DNA of 64,000 bases from Tanypteryx hageni (Eukaryota; Arthropoda; Insecta; Odonata; Petaluridae). The stretch lies in assembly GCA_028673005.1 (NCBI GenBank), contig CM054114.1:128183307-128247306 (forward strand), given 5' to 3'. The notes below the pieces were generated by a model, which ran no database searches, was not told the DNA's origin, and saw only the letters and a list, made by a program, of their open reading frames with translations. This document shows, piece by piece, positions 12,345 to 23,900 of the stretch. Position 1 is the stretch's first letter. The number at the start of each line of letters is the position of its first letter. A program made the position numbers and the translations under genes.

Positions 12345-12865
12345 GAAAGAGATAGAGAGAGAAGGTAGTGTGGATTGGACGCGCTATAAGCCAGGGCAGG
12401 TACAGGTAGGGATGAGAGGCTGTGAAAACCTGGTTACCGGAACGCGAGGATAGGAGAGAGAGAGAAAATTGAACGCTGGGGCGTATCTTAAAGAGAAACA
12501 TAGGAGGTTGGATGAGAGTGTGGGAGAGGAAGGAGTGAGGTTAGGAGGTTGTGTGTGTGAAGTTAGCAGTGAAAGAGGAGGGAGTGTGTATTTACACCTC
12601 TGGAGAGTAAGACAAACAATGGGTGGCGTAACAAGGCTGGGGAAAGGGTTTTTAGGGTGGGAAGAAAGGGTAGGAGCGAAATGAAAGGGTCCAGCTATGT
12701 TTGCAGACGGAACGAAATGGAAGATGACCTCTTCAGATCGTACGAAGGACGTCGTCGCGAGAGAGCGTGACAGAAAGGAGAGAGAGAAGAGAAGAGAGGA
12801 CGAGTAAAGGCAATCGGAAAAGGAGTAAGACTCGGAGACAAAGACGTGATATGGCGGAATAACAC
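12345..12865 (+). repeat. purine-rich low-complexity region
   Basis: A mixture of GAGA, GGAGG and GTGTG sequence with purine excess on the plus strand. Overlapping frames are low-complexity and are not annotated as genes. Confidence 0.5.
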
Positions 12866-14775
12866 TTTTTCTCCTCCTAACCAGAAAAAACCAGAGTAAT
12901 CGAGGTCAATGGAGATGAATTCAATCAGCGATGAACGTTGACTACACATGAAGGATGCAGCGTTGGAGCCAAAATGCACACCTGGATATCTTTAACCTTT
13001 AATGAACAACTGGAGAGTTGATTCCCAAGCTCGTACTATGGATGAATTCTAAATTACAAACTATATTTCTTCAATAGCTATAAGTGGGTTCTTTTCAAAA
13101 TCTGATATAGGCTAACTACCGCTGATGACAAGTACTTTGTAACTAAAATGCGCGCCTGATTTTAATATACTTTTGAGAGACATCGTTTGAATTTTTTGCT
13201 TGTAATTTATCATGATTTAAACGAGAAATCTAGCCATGCACTTATATCAATAACTCATTCCTTGGACGAAGTTTTCGTGTCCATTCAAATGTGAACCTTA
13301 AACACAAATTACATAATTTTTTAAAGTTTAAAATGCTGAAGTAACAATGTTAAGCAATTGTTTTGCCATTATGACGACCTTAAAATTTACGTCTGTAACT
13401 TGGAGTTCAGTAAATTGTTACTTCTATCAACAACTGCCCTCTTACCGCCCGATGATGGAGCAATCCTTTACGGAAAAATCACACATGACATTTTCTCTTC
13501 CGCTTCTAACTCGTATATCTTCCTTCCACCAAATTTTTGGCCTAATTTGCTGCCGCTTTCCGTCTTTTTAAGAGCCAATCTAGAATTTATTTTCCAAGGG
13601 GCAGTCAGCTATCTCTTTGATGTGTCTGGCCCATCGCCATTTCGACCATTCAATTTCGTTACTCTTTGGCTCTCCATCGCCTCTCTAGACTCATTCGTTG
13701 AATTTTAGTGACGTCCGTTCGGGTGATTCCCTAGCAGGCTTGGCTTCAAACCCCTCTTGAGTCGCTTGCCACTTATGGCTGATTCTTGAAGAGTGTGTCC
13801 ACGTTATTCGCCAGAAATTATGTTATCGTCAGGAGAATTTGAATTAAAATAAATCATACCGGCAGTCGTTGCGCAGTATTTTGTCATGAGTTTGGTTGTG
13901 TATGAATATTTTCTAAGAGAAAATATTTCGAAATTTTGAAATACATATTATCATTTTACTTTTTAATATTTTTAGACTTTTATGCAATAATAAGTCGTTT
14001 ATGTTACATAAATATTTTTCATGCTATGATCTATAACTTGTACTTGCATAAATATTACGTTGAGGAAGAGTACCATTTCGAAATTTATGTCGTAAATAGT
14101 CATCAGGAGTTGAGTGAATGACATTCCTATAGCATTTTTTAGACAAACTCGAACAACAATATACCAGTTTCTGTACTGTCAAAATCGGTAATTAACTATT
14201 CTAGGTATATAGGTGAAAAGCATCGAACAAACCCATTCAACTGCAAAATAAAGTCGAACTTTAAATTAACTAAAAACAGAAAATCTTTCCACCCTTAAAT
14301 ATTCCTGCACATTGATCACAATCTTTTTTGCCTCCCTTCAGGCTATTTTTGGATAAACTTTGCTTTTATTTAATCACTCTCAAAATGCAGATTAAACTGA
14401 TGAATGGAAAAGGAGAACTTAGGTTATTATGAAATGAAACATGTAAGCGATATTATACAGGTGCAAGAATCTCAAATATGCATTGCCTGAGGAGACATAA
14501 GCAATATATAAAGATAAAAACTAAGAAAATACTTGTAGAAATGGCATAAAAAGTACTAATTAACAATAATTTCTATAATATATTAAATGAAAAAAATAAT
14601 TTGATTCACTTTGTGTATACATGTATATATAATCATCCTATCCTTTTTACCCCATCTCTGCGACCCTGCATACGTAAGAAAGATATAACTACTGCGACCG
14701 TATTCCTTCCGCTTAAATCCCGAAATCTACCACAGAAATCTTCCACCGCAGCGGCAGCGTAGGTTTGCAAAGGGG
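12866..14775. other. non-coding sequence, nothing recognised
   Basis: No supported coding, RNA or repeat feature. Two overlapping frames at 13347-13708 have no known domain. Confidence 0.4.
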
Positions 14776-15780
14776 AGAGGATCGAGGGGTATGAAGATGG
14801 AGTGAGGAGGAGAGAGAAAGAGACGGAGAAAAAAGAGGGAAGAGGGGAATGGCGAGAGAGAGGGAGAGAGGCAGAACGCTTCCGCGTGTGGAACTCACAG
14901 GAGAGATAATGGGGGAAAGAGGGATGGGTTTGATGCAGGTTGGAAGCGGCAGGAGGCGAAGGAGGAGGCGGAGGGATGTGAGTGACTCGGTGGGAGCAAT
15001 TTACGCACGGGGGTCATTCCATAGGGTTAAATCCCACCGTCGGACCGTAAATTGCAGGCGGCTGGAGTTTACGGGACAGAAAAAGGGAGGGAGACAGAAA
15101 GAGAAAGAGAGAGGTTACTGCGGAATAAGAGACTGAAGAAGGGAGAAAGGAAGGGAGGAGGAGAGGGGAAGGTTGGAAGGGAGAGGATAGAGAGAGAAAA
15201 CGAGTTGGTATGGGAAAGTCTACTGCGCGGCACAAGCCTGGCGTCGACGAACAAAGGAGAGAAAAAGAAGCAGGAAAAGAGAAATGGGGGATTAAGAGAA
15301 AGAGAAAGCGAGCAAGAGAGAGAGAAAGTATACAAAAATGTGAAAGAGATATGGAAAGTTTGTGGGCGAGGGTATAAATTTAGTGGAAGGGGTGAACGGA
15401 GAGGCTCAAGGGAATGGAGGAGAGAATATTAAAAGCGGAATGAGAATGGATTACGAAGGAGAAGCTGAAATGAAAAAAACAGAGGAACATAGGGAAAAAG
15501 AGGAAGGAAGAGAGAAAAAGAGGAAGGGAATAAAGAGCAGAGGAAAACAATGAAGACATAATAGAGAGAAGCGAGAAGAAAAAGAAATATTATCAGTAAA
15601 ATGAAAATATCGTACGGATTGTTACGAAACGGGAAGGGAAACATTTAAAGCAAGAGTAGGAAATTAACAAGACAGAAAAAATTAAAAGAGATAAAGACAG
15701 AGGAAGAGGATGAAAGAGAAAAAATGAAAGAAATAAAATACATAATTATAATAAAATAAGAAAAAGGAGAAAATAAAAGC
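14776..15780 (+). repeat. about 1 kb purine-rich (GA) region
   Basis: GAGA/GGAGG/GAAA sequence dominates 14776-14880 and 15080-15780 on the plus strand, with a less biased gap between them. The predicted peptides are Glu/Arg/Lys-rich on one strand and Ser/Leu/Phe-rich on the other, a hallmark of simple-sequence frames. It is one of the longest strand-asymmetric tracts in the window. Confidence 0.75.
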
Positions 15781-16202
15781 CTGATGAGAGGGAAGCATAG
15801 AGTAATTCAGTTGAGTGAGCTGTGTTCCACGTGTTACAGATAGAGATATTAGGAAAGAGGACAAGCGTTATGAAGGAATACAAGGTGTTTGATGAATAAG
15901 TTGATAATGGTTTTTGCTTATAACTACCATAAAAATAATGACACCGCAAAACGGTTTTTAACATACGTAAGTGTATTTATTGGGTTTTGATGTAACATAC
16001 ATCTCCCCAAAGAAAGAAGATTTTATATTCTGAAAAATTTATATATCCTTGCTAAATTAAGAAGTTATAGCAAGGTTTCTTACATATTTCCAGGGTTCTG
16101 GTTTGCCTCTTCCTTTGGGAAGGGAACAATCCGCACCGTTGGAATGTAAATCCTCACTAGACCTTCTCATGCATGAAAACTTCAATGGTTGGCTTCAATG
16201 CC

Positions 16203-16665
16203 ATTTCAAAATTTTGAATTTTCCTAATTTGAAGCCAACTAGCAGAAAATCAATGAAATACTTGGTACATTTAATCATTGTAAAAACCATATATTGATAA
16301 GAGGTATCTCATTCAAAAAGAACTTTGAAAATATCTTTAGTAGTTTGGCTACAATTGGCTACCATTTCAAATTTTGGAATTTTCTGATTTGAATACATTT
16401 AGCGGAAAATCTGTCAACTACTTCAAAAATCCTATCATTGTAAAATCCATATATTGATAAGAGCTATCTAATTTAAACATATTTTTCAAATATCCCAACT
16501 ATTTTTGCAACAATACCACTTCAAACTTTTGAATTTTCGGATTTTGAAGTCACCTAGTGGAAATCTATGAGTTACAGGTAAAATCGAATCAAAGGAAAAT
16601 GCACAGATTGATATGAACTATCTAATTAAAAAATAATTTTTCAACTATCTTTAAAAACAAAAAAG
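16203..16665. repeat. degenerate tandem repeat, three copies of about 145-170 bp
   Basis: Copies begin at 16203, 16374 and 16518 with ATTTCAAAATTTTGAATTTT, ATTTCAAATTTTGGAATTTT and ACTTCAAACTTTTGAATTTT. In each copy this is followed in the same order by a TTTGAA...CTAG or TTAG piece with AGCAGAAAATC-like sequence, then ATTGTAAAA, then ATTGATA(A/T)GA, then a TATCTAAT-like piece and a TTTTCAA(A/C)TATC tail. The first two copies share CCATATATTGATAAGAG. The tail of a possible earlier copy ends at 16202. Divergence is substantial, so the array is old. It ends in a short GGACGGACAGACAGA run near 16681. There are no coding frames. Confidence 0.65.
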
Positions 16666-16859
16666 TGCAATGTCCAAAGACGGACGGACAGACAGAAATG
16701 AAAATCTACGGAAAAAATTTTTTAAATGCTTTTGGTTGAGATTATAAGGCGAATATGACTATTTCGGCTTACATTTTATAAATAAAACATCGCATTGTCA
16801 TCGGGTTAATACGATACTTAAAAGTTTTGAACTTTGAACGTGAAGAACAATGCTGAAAA

Positions 16860-17100
16860 TGAAATGGGCGAATAGAAAGACAGAGAGAACGCAGTGAGAA
16901 CCACGGAGAAACTAGAGAAAAGTAGGAATAGGAGGACAAGAAGTTTATCCGTACGGATTAGATTGTATTTATCGCCCTCATAAAGGGTTTAAAGGAAGAG
17001 AGGTCGAGAAGAAGAGAGAGGGAGAGGAACGGTGGGAGGGAGAGGGACTGAGCGGGAGAGAGAGAAGGGATGAGAGAGAAAAAGTGGTTGAGGAAAAGGT
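16860..17100 (+). repeat. GA-rich tract
   Basis: Imperfect purine-rich plus-strand sequence with GAGAGA and GGGAGG blocks. Low complexity only. Confidence 0.6.
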
Positions 17101-17980
17101 ACGCATCCAACCCCGACCTTCCAAACGACCTCACTCACCCCCCTCTTCCCTCTCCCCCGTTCTTTGCGTGCACCTGTTCGGCTTATGAAGGGTTTCGCAT
17201 GCGTTCCGTCCAGACTTAAGTCCCCAACATATTGGCGTATTGGAAGCTGAGCGAGGGAAAGGATCGATGGTATTAGCCCTCCCACCTAGCAAAGAATACG
17301 CCAGCGAATGTCGGGACTCACGCGACGCATTACGGGGCACCAAGAGAAAGGTTATTCGCAATTTTTTTATTCCCCGTAATTTAAAGTTATTCATTTGCCT
17401 ATATAAATTCGACAAATTGACGTAAGAACTTTGTATCTGGACAGTATTTAAGAATAATGATCAAAGTTTCTTATTCTTATCGTGTTTTTTCGACTTTGAC
17501 TCGAAATCGCTCGAATTTCACATTTATTCCCATCAATTTGGACTAAATTTGAATTTCTAACGATAAATACCGTGACGACAATGACATTGTTAAAGCCCAA
17601 GGACGTAATGTTGTTTCGATTTATTTATTTAGTTACTTAATAAATATTCTTATTTAGTGAATCGTGTTTAAACGTGGTGTAATAATATAGTATATTATTT
17701 AATTTAAATTTGAATTTAACGTTTAAGATCAGACTGCAATATTCACGGTCAGTTATGTGTCGCGACCTCAAAGGTGGAAAGTGCTCAAAATCTTCATGTT
17801 GTAGCACAAAAAAGAAAAACAAGAAATATTGTCTATAAAAATGCATTGGAATAAAATAACTTGCCTTTCAAAAATCAATATGGAAAGTTTTAAATCACGT
17901 ATATAAATTTTAGTAATAAAAATTTTCTATATTTCATTTAAACAGTAACCCCTGCGAAGCCGTGTAAATCTTCTAATATA
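17101..17980. other. non-coding sequence left of the Tigger element
   Basis: AT-rich, no supported gene. The last bases before the transposon are AATATA, so a TA insertion site is present on this side. Confidence 0.45.
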
Positions 17981-18004
17981 CAGTCAAACTCGTTTATAAC
18001 GAGC
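17981..18004 (+). repeat. Tigger left terminal inverted repeat
   Basis: CAGTCAAACTCG, two variable bases, then TATAACGAGC. It pairs with the right end at 20362-20385 with two mismatches in 24 bases. Confidence 0.9.
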
Positions 18005-18608
18005 ACGGTTGTAACGAGGTCAGGGCTATAGTGAGCAAATGCTACTTCCAAGATAAGTTTACGAGTATTTACATACAAATATTTCACGTATATAACGAGC
18101 ACGCTTCACGGATATATCGAGCAAACTTCGACCACTTCTCACTGTCTCAAACGCGGTGGCGGTCAGCCCCTTCAATCCTCATAGTGACCCAAGATATGTA
18201 ACCTTGTGTTCTCGAGTCCAGCCTCTACACCCTATCCCTCGGGGAGGTTAAAGACCGCGGCGTTGTTGTTAAAAAATAATCCCTTCGTCCAAACCAAGAA
18301 TTCCCAACTTGCAGGTACAGTGGCACCCGAGGAGGTCCTTTGTCCTCTCCTACCAACCCCCAGCTCTTTTACAGCCAGGAGGTTGTGTTTGGAAGGGGGG
18401 TAAGGGGCTAAGGGCATGTACAATGGCGCCCGCCCCCGTCGCTCAGCCGAATGCACCCAACACCCTTTCCCACGTAAAGATGGGAAATTCCAGATTTAAT
18501 CCGTCTCCTCATTAACTCTTCCTGGAATTGGTATGCTCGCAGTTTGCAAAGAAAGTTCGTAGCGTTGATCACAAAAATCAGTTGAGATTTTGCCCTTGAA
18601 CGAGTAAC

Positions 18609-20142
18609 ATGTCCGTACATAAAAGGAACTGTCTGTCTATTCACGAAAAGGTTGATATTATTCGAGAGTTAGAACGTGGTGAAAAAAATGTTGAAGTGTG
18701 CAAAAAATTTAATTTATCGTCGTCTACGGTTTCAACCTTATGGAAAAACAAAGAAGCGATTTTATCTGCACTAGAGAACAACCTAACAACGAACAAGAAA
18801 ATGAGGAAGTGCAACTTGGGTACTGTTGATCAAGCACTTCTGGAGTGGTTTAAGAGGCAGAGAAATGCTGGTTTCCCCATCAACGGCCCCATTTTAAAGG
18901 TACAGGCAGATAATTTGCAAAACAGTTAGGACATGAAAACTTCACATGCAATAATGAGTGGCTCGATCGTTTTAAAAATCGGCATAACATTGTTTATGCG
19001 AAAGTCAGTGGAGAGGCCCTGTCAGCAGATTCAAAAACGGCAAGTGAATGGGTGAAAAGTGTTTGGGAGGAGTGTCGAAAAGGTTACAGAGAAGAAGACA
19101 TCTACAATGCCGACGAAACTGGACTGTTTTACAACATGATGCCTGATGCAACGTTTAAATTCAAAGGTGACAAATGTGTTGGTGGCAAAAGACCTAAGAA
19201 TCGTTTAACAGTTTTAATGTGCGCAAACATGAATGGGAGTGACAAAAAAAACTTTTTGTTATTGGTAAGTCACAAAAGCCGCGTTGCTTCAATAATGTAA
19301 AGAAGCTTCCCGTTGAATATGCAGCTAATAAAAAGGCATGGATGACTTCCAATATTTTTCAGCAATATGTAAGTCAGTGGAACAACGAGTTACGGAGGAA
19401 AAATAGAAACATTTTACTCCTTGTCGATAACTGTCCTGCGCACCCACATATGCAGAAGTTATCCAATGTAAAACTGGTGTTTTTGCCTCCAAATGCGACT
19501 TCTATTTTGCAGCCAATGGACATGGGGATAATTAAAAGTTTTAAAGGCCATTTCAAGCGATTTTTTGTTCTACAGTTGATTGAAAGGAGGGAAAGAGGTT
19601 TAGATGGCAACGTCTCTGTATTGGATGCAATTCATTTGATGACAGATGCATGGGACAATGTTTCACCTACAACGATCATAAACTGTTTTCGGAAGTCTGG
19701 TTTAATATCGGGAGAATTTTCGATTGATAACCATAACGTTGATGAAGTTGATCTACCTCTGTCAGAATGGCTTAAAGAAAATGGAATTGCGAATTTTGAC
19801 CTTACAAATGACATTGACAATTTTGTTCATGTTGATGATGATTTGATTACCAGTGGAATTCCTACGGAGAGTGAAATAATAGAGACAGTACAAAACACAG
19901 CAGACAGTGATGAAGACATTGTTGAATGTGTCGAAGACACAATCCCGACGAAAGCCGTGCCAACTTACTCTCAAGCTCAGGATGCTGTGGAAACATTAAA
20001 TGATTTTTTTGAAAACATTGACATTTCCGATGGTGTTTTTAGTGCAATAAGTGTAATAAGAGGAAACTTAAGAGACTTCAAAGTGAAATCTATGAAACAG
20101 GCTACCATTCAAAGTTATTTTTCTAAAAAGGGGAGTGATTAA
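18609..20142 (+). pseudogene. Tigger/pogo transposase, CENP-B HTH plus DDE domain, broken by two frameshifts
   Basis: The protein cuts and rejoins DNA at the element ends in the nucleus. The first segment (18609-18929) carries an N-terminal helix-turn-helix at residues 9-48, with EVCKKFNLSSSTVSTLWKNK as recognition region, and the start of the CENP-B-type second DNA-binding domain. That domain resumes one frame back after about 18917. The second segment (to 19300) has the first catalytic Asp in YNADETGLFY (19112-19114). The third (19342-20142) has the second Asp in LLLVDNCPAHP (19426-19428) and the third in QPMDMGIIKSF (19519-19521), with 30 residues between them. Both breaks behave like single-base deletions: one near 18912-18920 and one near 19243-19265, close to an eight-A run. 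The C-terminus ends with a PIP-box. All catalytic residues remain, so the breaks could be recent mutations or assembly indels. Confidence 0.93.
20098..20121 (+). other. PIP-box (PCNA-binding motif) at the transposase C-terminus
   Basis: The residues QATIQSYF match the PIP-box pattern Q-x-x-(I/L/M)-x-x-aromatic-aromatic and are followed by the basic pair KK, close to the last residue. A PCNA-binding motif at this place is described for the Drosophila pogo transposase. It may tie transposition to DNA replication. The function here is inferred from the motif. Confidence 0.7.
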
Positions 20143-20361
20143 GGATGCAGCTGTGAGTAAATTTTATATGTACAAATGTTTATTTTAAATTTTCTAGTTT
20201 ATTCTCCTTTTTAATGTTTTTCCATAAATATACTAAATAAACTCTGTTTATATATTCACTTTTACTTCTTATGTCTTATTTCACCATACGCATGCATGCT
20301 TTTGCCTTCACGGATATTAAGTTTAACGGCTATAACGAGCAAAACTAGACGGTCCCGTGGC

Positions 20362-20385
20362 GCTCGTTATATCCGAGTTTGACTG
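20362..20385 (-). repeat. Tigger right terminal inverted repeat
   Basis: The plus strand reads GCTCGTTATATCCGAGTTTG then ACTG, the reverse complement of the left end apart from two positions. The element ends directly before a TA run. Confidence 0.9.
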
Positions 20386-20409
20386 TGTATATATATATAT
20401 ATATATATG
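20386..20409. repeat. short TA run at the Tigger insertion site
   Basis: TGTGTATATATA-type alternation follows directly after the right end, which fits the TA target preference of Tc1/mariner-like elements. Confidence 0.8.
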
Positions 20410-20908
20410 CATCTGGCTAATATTCTAAACTGTGGTTAATACCATCATCCAGATAAACATGGTTGTTATAACCAAATATGTTAACATTAAATTTCTTAAA
20501 GAGGGCATGTTTTTAAAAGGAATGTAACTTGTTTAGGTAATTTTAGTAAGATTCTAGTTCAATTAGGCGTTTCACTGAAAGTTTCTCCACAAATTTCAGA
20601 AATAGAAACCTATTCGGGTGGCTATTTTTAATAAGCTTCAGCTGCAGCTTGGGATGCAGTTTAAAATCTGTTAGCAAAATTTCAATAATACTAGCCATAT
20701 TCACTATGCTAATGTCAACATTGTAACATATGTCGAAATAATTACATATGGACAGTGTTTTTTTCTGAGAAAAAAGGTGTCAACGCAAAATTGTCGAACT
20801 CCCTTGCAACAAAAAGAGCAGAAATGTCGTTCCGAGCATGAAAATTATTCAAATATCGGAATTTATGTAATATTGATATTAATTATATATACGAAGCTGC
20901 TGTTTAAG

Positions 20909-20969
20909 TCCGGCTTAGTAAATCAGTGCCTTTATACATTTTATGAAGGCACAGTTTTACTAAGCCGGA
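20909..20969 (+). ncRNA. 61-nt hairpin, microRNA-precursor-like
   Basis: The arms TCCGGCTTAGTAAA and TTTACTAAGCCGGA pair perfectly. After a 3-nt symmetric mismatch (TCA against AGT), GTGCCTT pairs with AAGGCAC. The stem is therefore 24 positions with 21 paired, around a 13-nt loop at 20933-20945. Size and a single internal bulge fit a pre-miRNA. The outer (basal) stem is weak, with only scattered further pairs. It could instead be a very small foldback element. No similar sequence was noticed elsewhere in the window. Confidence 0.4.
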
Positions 20970-23900
20970 ATTTAATTCCGAGCGTTTCATCTGGGTAGCG
21001 TACATGAACCACCGGCAGCATAAGATTCAGGGGCAAAGTCTATTTGCCGAGTTTCGTATTTTTATTAGCTGCCAAACTAGTTTTCACTACCTTTATCGAT
21101 ATTATATTTATATTATAAAAAGTTTCTTTTTACCCATTGATTATTAATTCACGCAACTGTGGATCTATATCCCCTATAAAATCCGAATATTACATCGAGT
21201 TAAGCTAATAATTACAGCATAGGATTTTATTGGCATTTTGCATTTATTTAAAATATAATAAAATCTCAGGACAAAGATTTGCTCAAATAATATGAGGCAA
21301 TTTATATTTATTGCCCACTTTAATACATTCTAAAACCAGGAAAGCTACAAATTAACACATTATTAACTGTGATACGCATCGACAATTTTGTTCAGTAAAC
21401 GCGACCTTGAGCAAGAAGTCATCCACAGATTAAAATGGTAAATACTGTATTTATGGAATTTAACTATCGAAACTCTCCCATCACACACAGTTTTTAATCC
21501 TCCCCTAAACATAAAAATGTTTATTCTATTATAATCTGTTTTAGATATCGAACATTCATAAAATTCCAATAGGGGGTAGAATTCGACCGAATTGGTATCG
21601 TAAATAGAGGAATTGATCGGAGGAAAATAAATCCAGAGGGAAGCTTTATTTTCTAGCCAAGACTCCGTTGCAGCGTGGCACCCGATAGCACACCATGCAT
21701 GGAAGCTTTTCCTGCGGATTTAACATGTATTCCGCTTCTCCTATTAGCCTTCCTACTTCAAAAAATCTGATGTGGCCACCACATGACTTTCTCCATATCT
21801 GTAATATTTCTAAAAATTCCAAAGGTTACATAATAATAACTATTTTAAGAAACCGAGAAAATTTTAGACTTTACAAAGAACAGAAATAAACTCAAACCAT
21901 AGTCTTCTATTGGATATAGCCATAAAGCTCCAAAAATTAAGAAAAGAAAAAGGAGCGTTACTAAGACGTAAATAAGCGTCAACTGTTAACAATAGTCGTT
22001 GGTAGGTGGCAGCTAAAAATATAAGGTATCTCTTAAACAATGCATTATATGGAAACATGTTTCAAACAAAGGTTGTAGAAAATAAAATTTCCTACAACTT
22101 TTATTCCAATACATTTTTACATTTATCAAATATTAAAGAAAATATTTCAAAATAACAGATAAGTAACAAGTGTAAACACCCACTTCCAGTTGACAGATTT
22201 TACCAAAAACTAATCAATTCTTCTGACTTTTATAAAAATGTTAAATATAAAATTTTGCGTAGACCTGATTAATATTTTTTGAGTTAGAGCAACCACAAAA
22301 AGCTATCACATACACACACACAGACATCATCGAGAAAATGGTCAAAACGTGTTCAGGGGACCTCAAAACTTTTATTTCTGTTGAAATCTCGAAGTCGATT
22401 TTTTTAATGAACACAATACTTTCCACTATACTACGTATATGGAGAAAGTGAAAATTAATATAAAATATTCACATTTTGCAAAAGTTCTATTTCATAAGGA
22501 ACACTGGTATCTAACAGCTTCAAACATTCTATGAAAACTGTTGCTCTCCTAAAACTACTTTGACAGATATAGAATATTGTCATTAACAATACGTTTGATG
22601 CAATAATTTATTTCTCTCGTAACTGGAATATTTTTACTGATATTTTTCTATATTCCAATATTTTTATCAAAACTTAATATAAACGCAACTAATTCTCTTC
22701 CAATTTTATGCGGATAGAAGACTAGCTATGATTCTAACCAATGCATTTTGGCAGAATTGTCGAGAAATTAAACAGACTCGAAACTTGGAAATTAAGGTAA
22801 TTATAGAAATACCATTGGCGCAATGAGTTTTTTTATTCCAATATGTGAAACACTCGTTTAGTTTCACAGACCAAGTCTAAGATTTCACGGCAACATTTTT
22901 ATTAATAATAGGCTCATTCCGCAGTTTTTTGACGTCACACTCGAATAATAGACCATTTTTATACTATCGAATAATATTCAAGTTGTTTTATTTCCTCTCC
23001 AAATTTCCGAAAACTCGGAAAATAAGACATTTTTCGCTAAACAATGCTCCATTAGATGATGGAGTCGAGGGTTGACTATAGTGACGGAGACCAGACCATT
23101 GAAGAGACTGGATTCTGCCGGTTGAATGGTAACCGAATAAGAAAGTGCGTGCCTCGAATTCCGGCGTTCGTTAAGCCGAATATCATTTTTGGATTCTGAT
23201 CACGAAAATCGGCTGCGAAGAGAAAAAGAAGTGGAGTGCTTAAAAGTGAATTAAGTTATGGGTTGCTTAAAAATGAACCCGGAAAGTTATCGATCGAATA
23301 AATGGAAAAAGTGAAGAGAAGAAAAGGACGCGGATATTTTTTCTGTTATAACGTGAGAAGAAATAGAAAGATATGCGAAAAAGCTTTCTTCTCTTCAAGA
23401 AAAGCCGAGATACTTATTCCAGACACGGGTAGGGATCATATTTTGTTGCTGTGGGCATAATTGATTGTTGTGAAAGAAAGAGTTGTCGGAGGAAATGTTT
23501 CGACTGGATAGCAGTGATCTTCTAAAATGCGAGGTTTGGGTACAATACCTTCAATAATTTTAAGAATCTAGGATTAAATTTCATTTTTCCGTATCTTCAG
23601 TTTGAATTACATTAATTTATTTTGACGCGAATATTTTTCACCATGAAATTGAAACTATTTCGCGAGTCGAGGTTTCTTGAAATGTATATTTTTATATACT
23701 TTTAATGTGCCTACAAGAATGCATTACTGATGATGTATCAAACAATATTTTTAAAACGACAAAATTAACGTTTTACCATTATGAACATGATGGATTATTT
23801 TAATTCAGAAGGACAAATTCTCGTAGATTCAAAAAAATATTAAAACCTTTCTATTAAAAATTCTATTTATATTTTAGACCATTTTATATCACATATATAC

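Larger units (their letters stand above)
17981..20385 (+). mobile_element. Tigger/pogo-type (Tc1/mariner superfamily) DNA transposon, nearly complete
   Basis: The left end reads CAGTCAAACTCG followed after two bases by TATAACGAGC. The right end in reverse complement reads CAGTCAAACTCG followed after two bases by TATAACGAGC as well. A TA precedes the left end, and TG followed by a TA run follows the right end, so one side of the TA duplication appears to have changed. Extra TATAACGAGC-like motifs lie inside the left end (near 18009, 18090 and 18110) and at 20330-20340, and probably serve as transposase contacts. The 2.4 kb size and the encoded CENP-B/DDE transposase fit Tigger. The only obvious damage is two frameshifts in the transposase. 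Confidence 0.92.

Noticed and set aside
8938..12620. A shared 16-base string AGACAAACAATGGGTG near 8940 and 12609
   Set aside because: Similarity does not extend beyond the string, so coincidence or a very small relic is likely.
15014..15432. Several Arg/Glu-rich and Ser/Leu-rich frames, some signal-peptide-like
   Set aside because: They follow the GA-rich sequence in every frame. Hydrophobic Leu/Ser/Phe strings on the minus strand are the CT complement.
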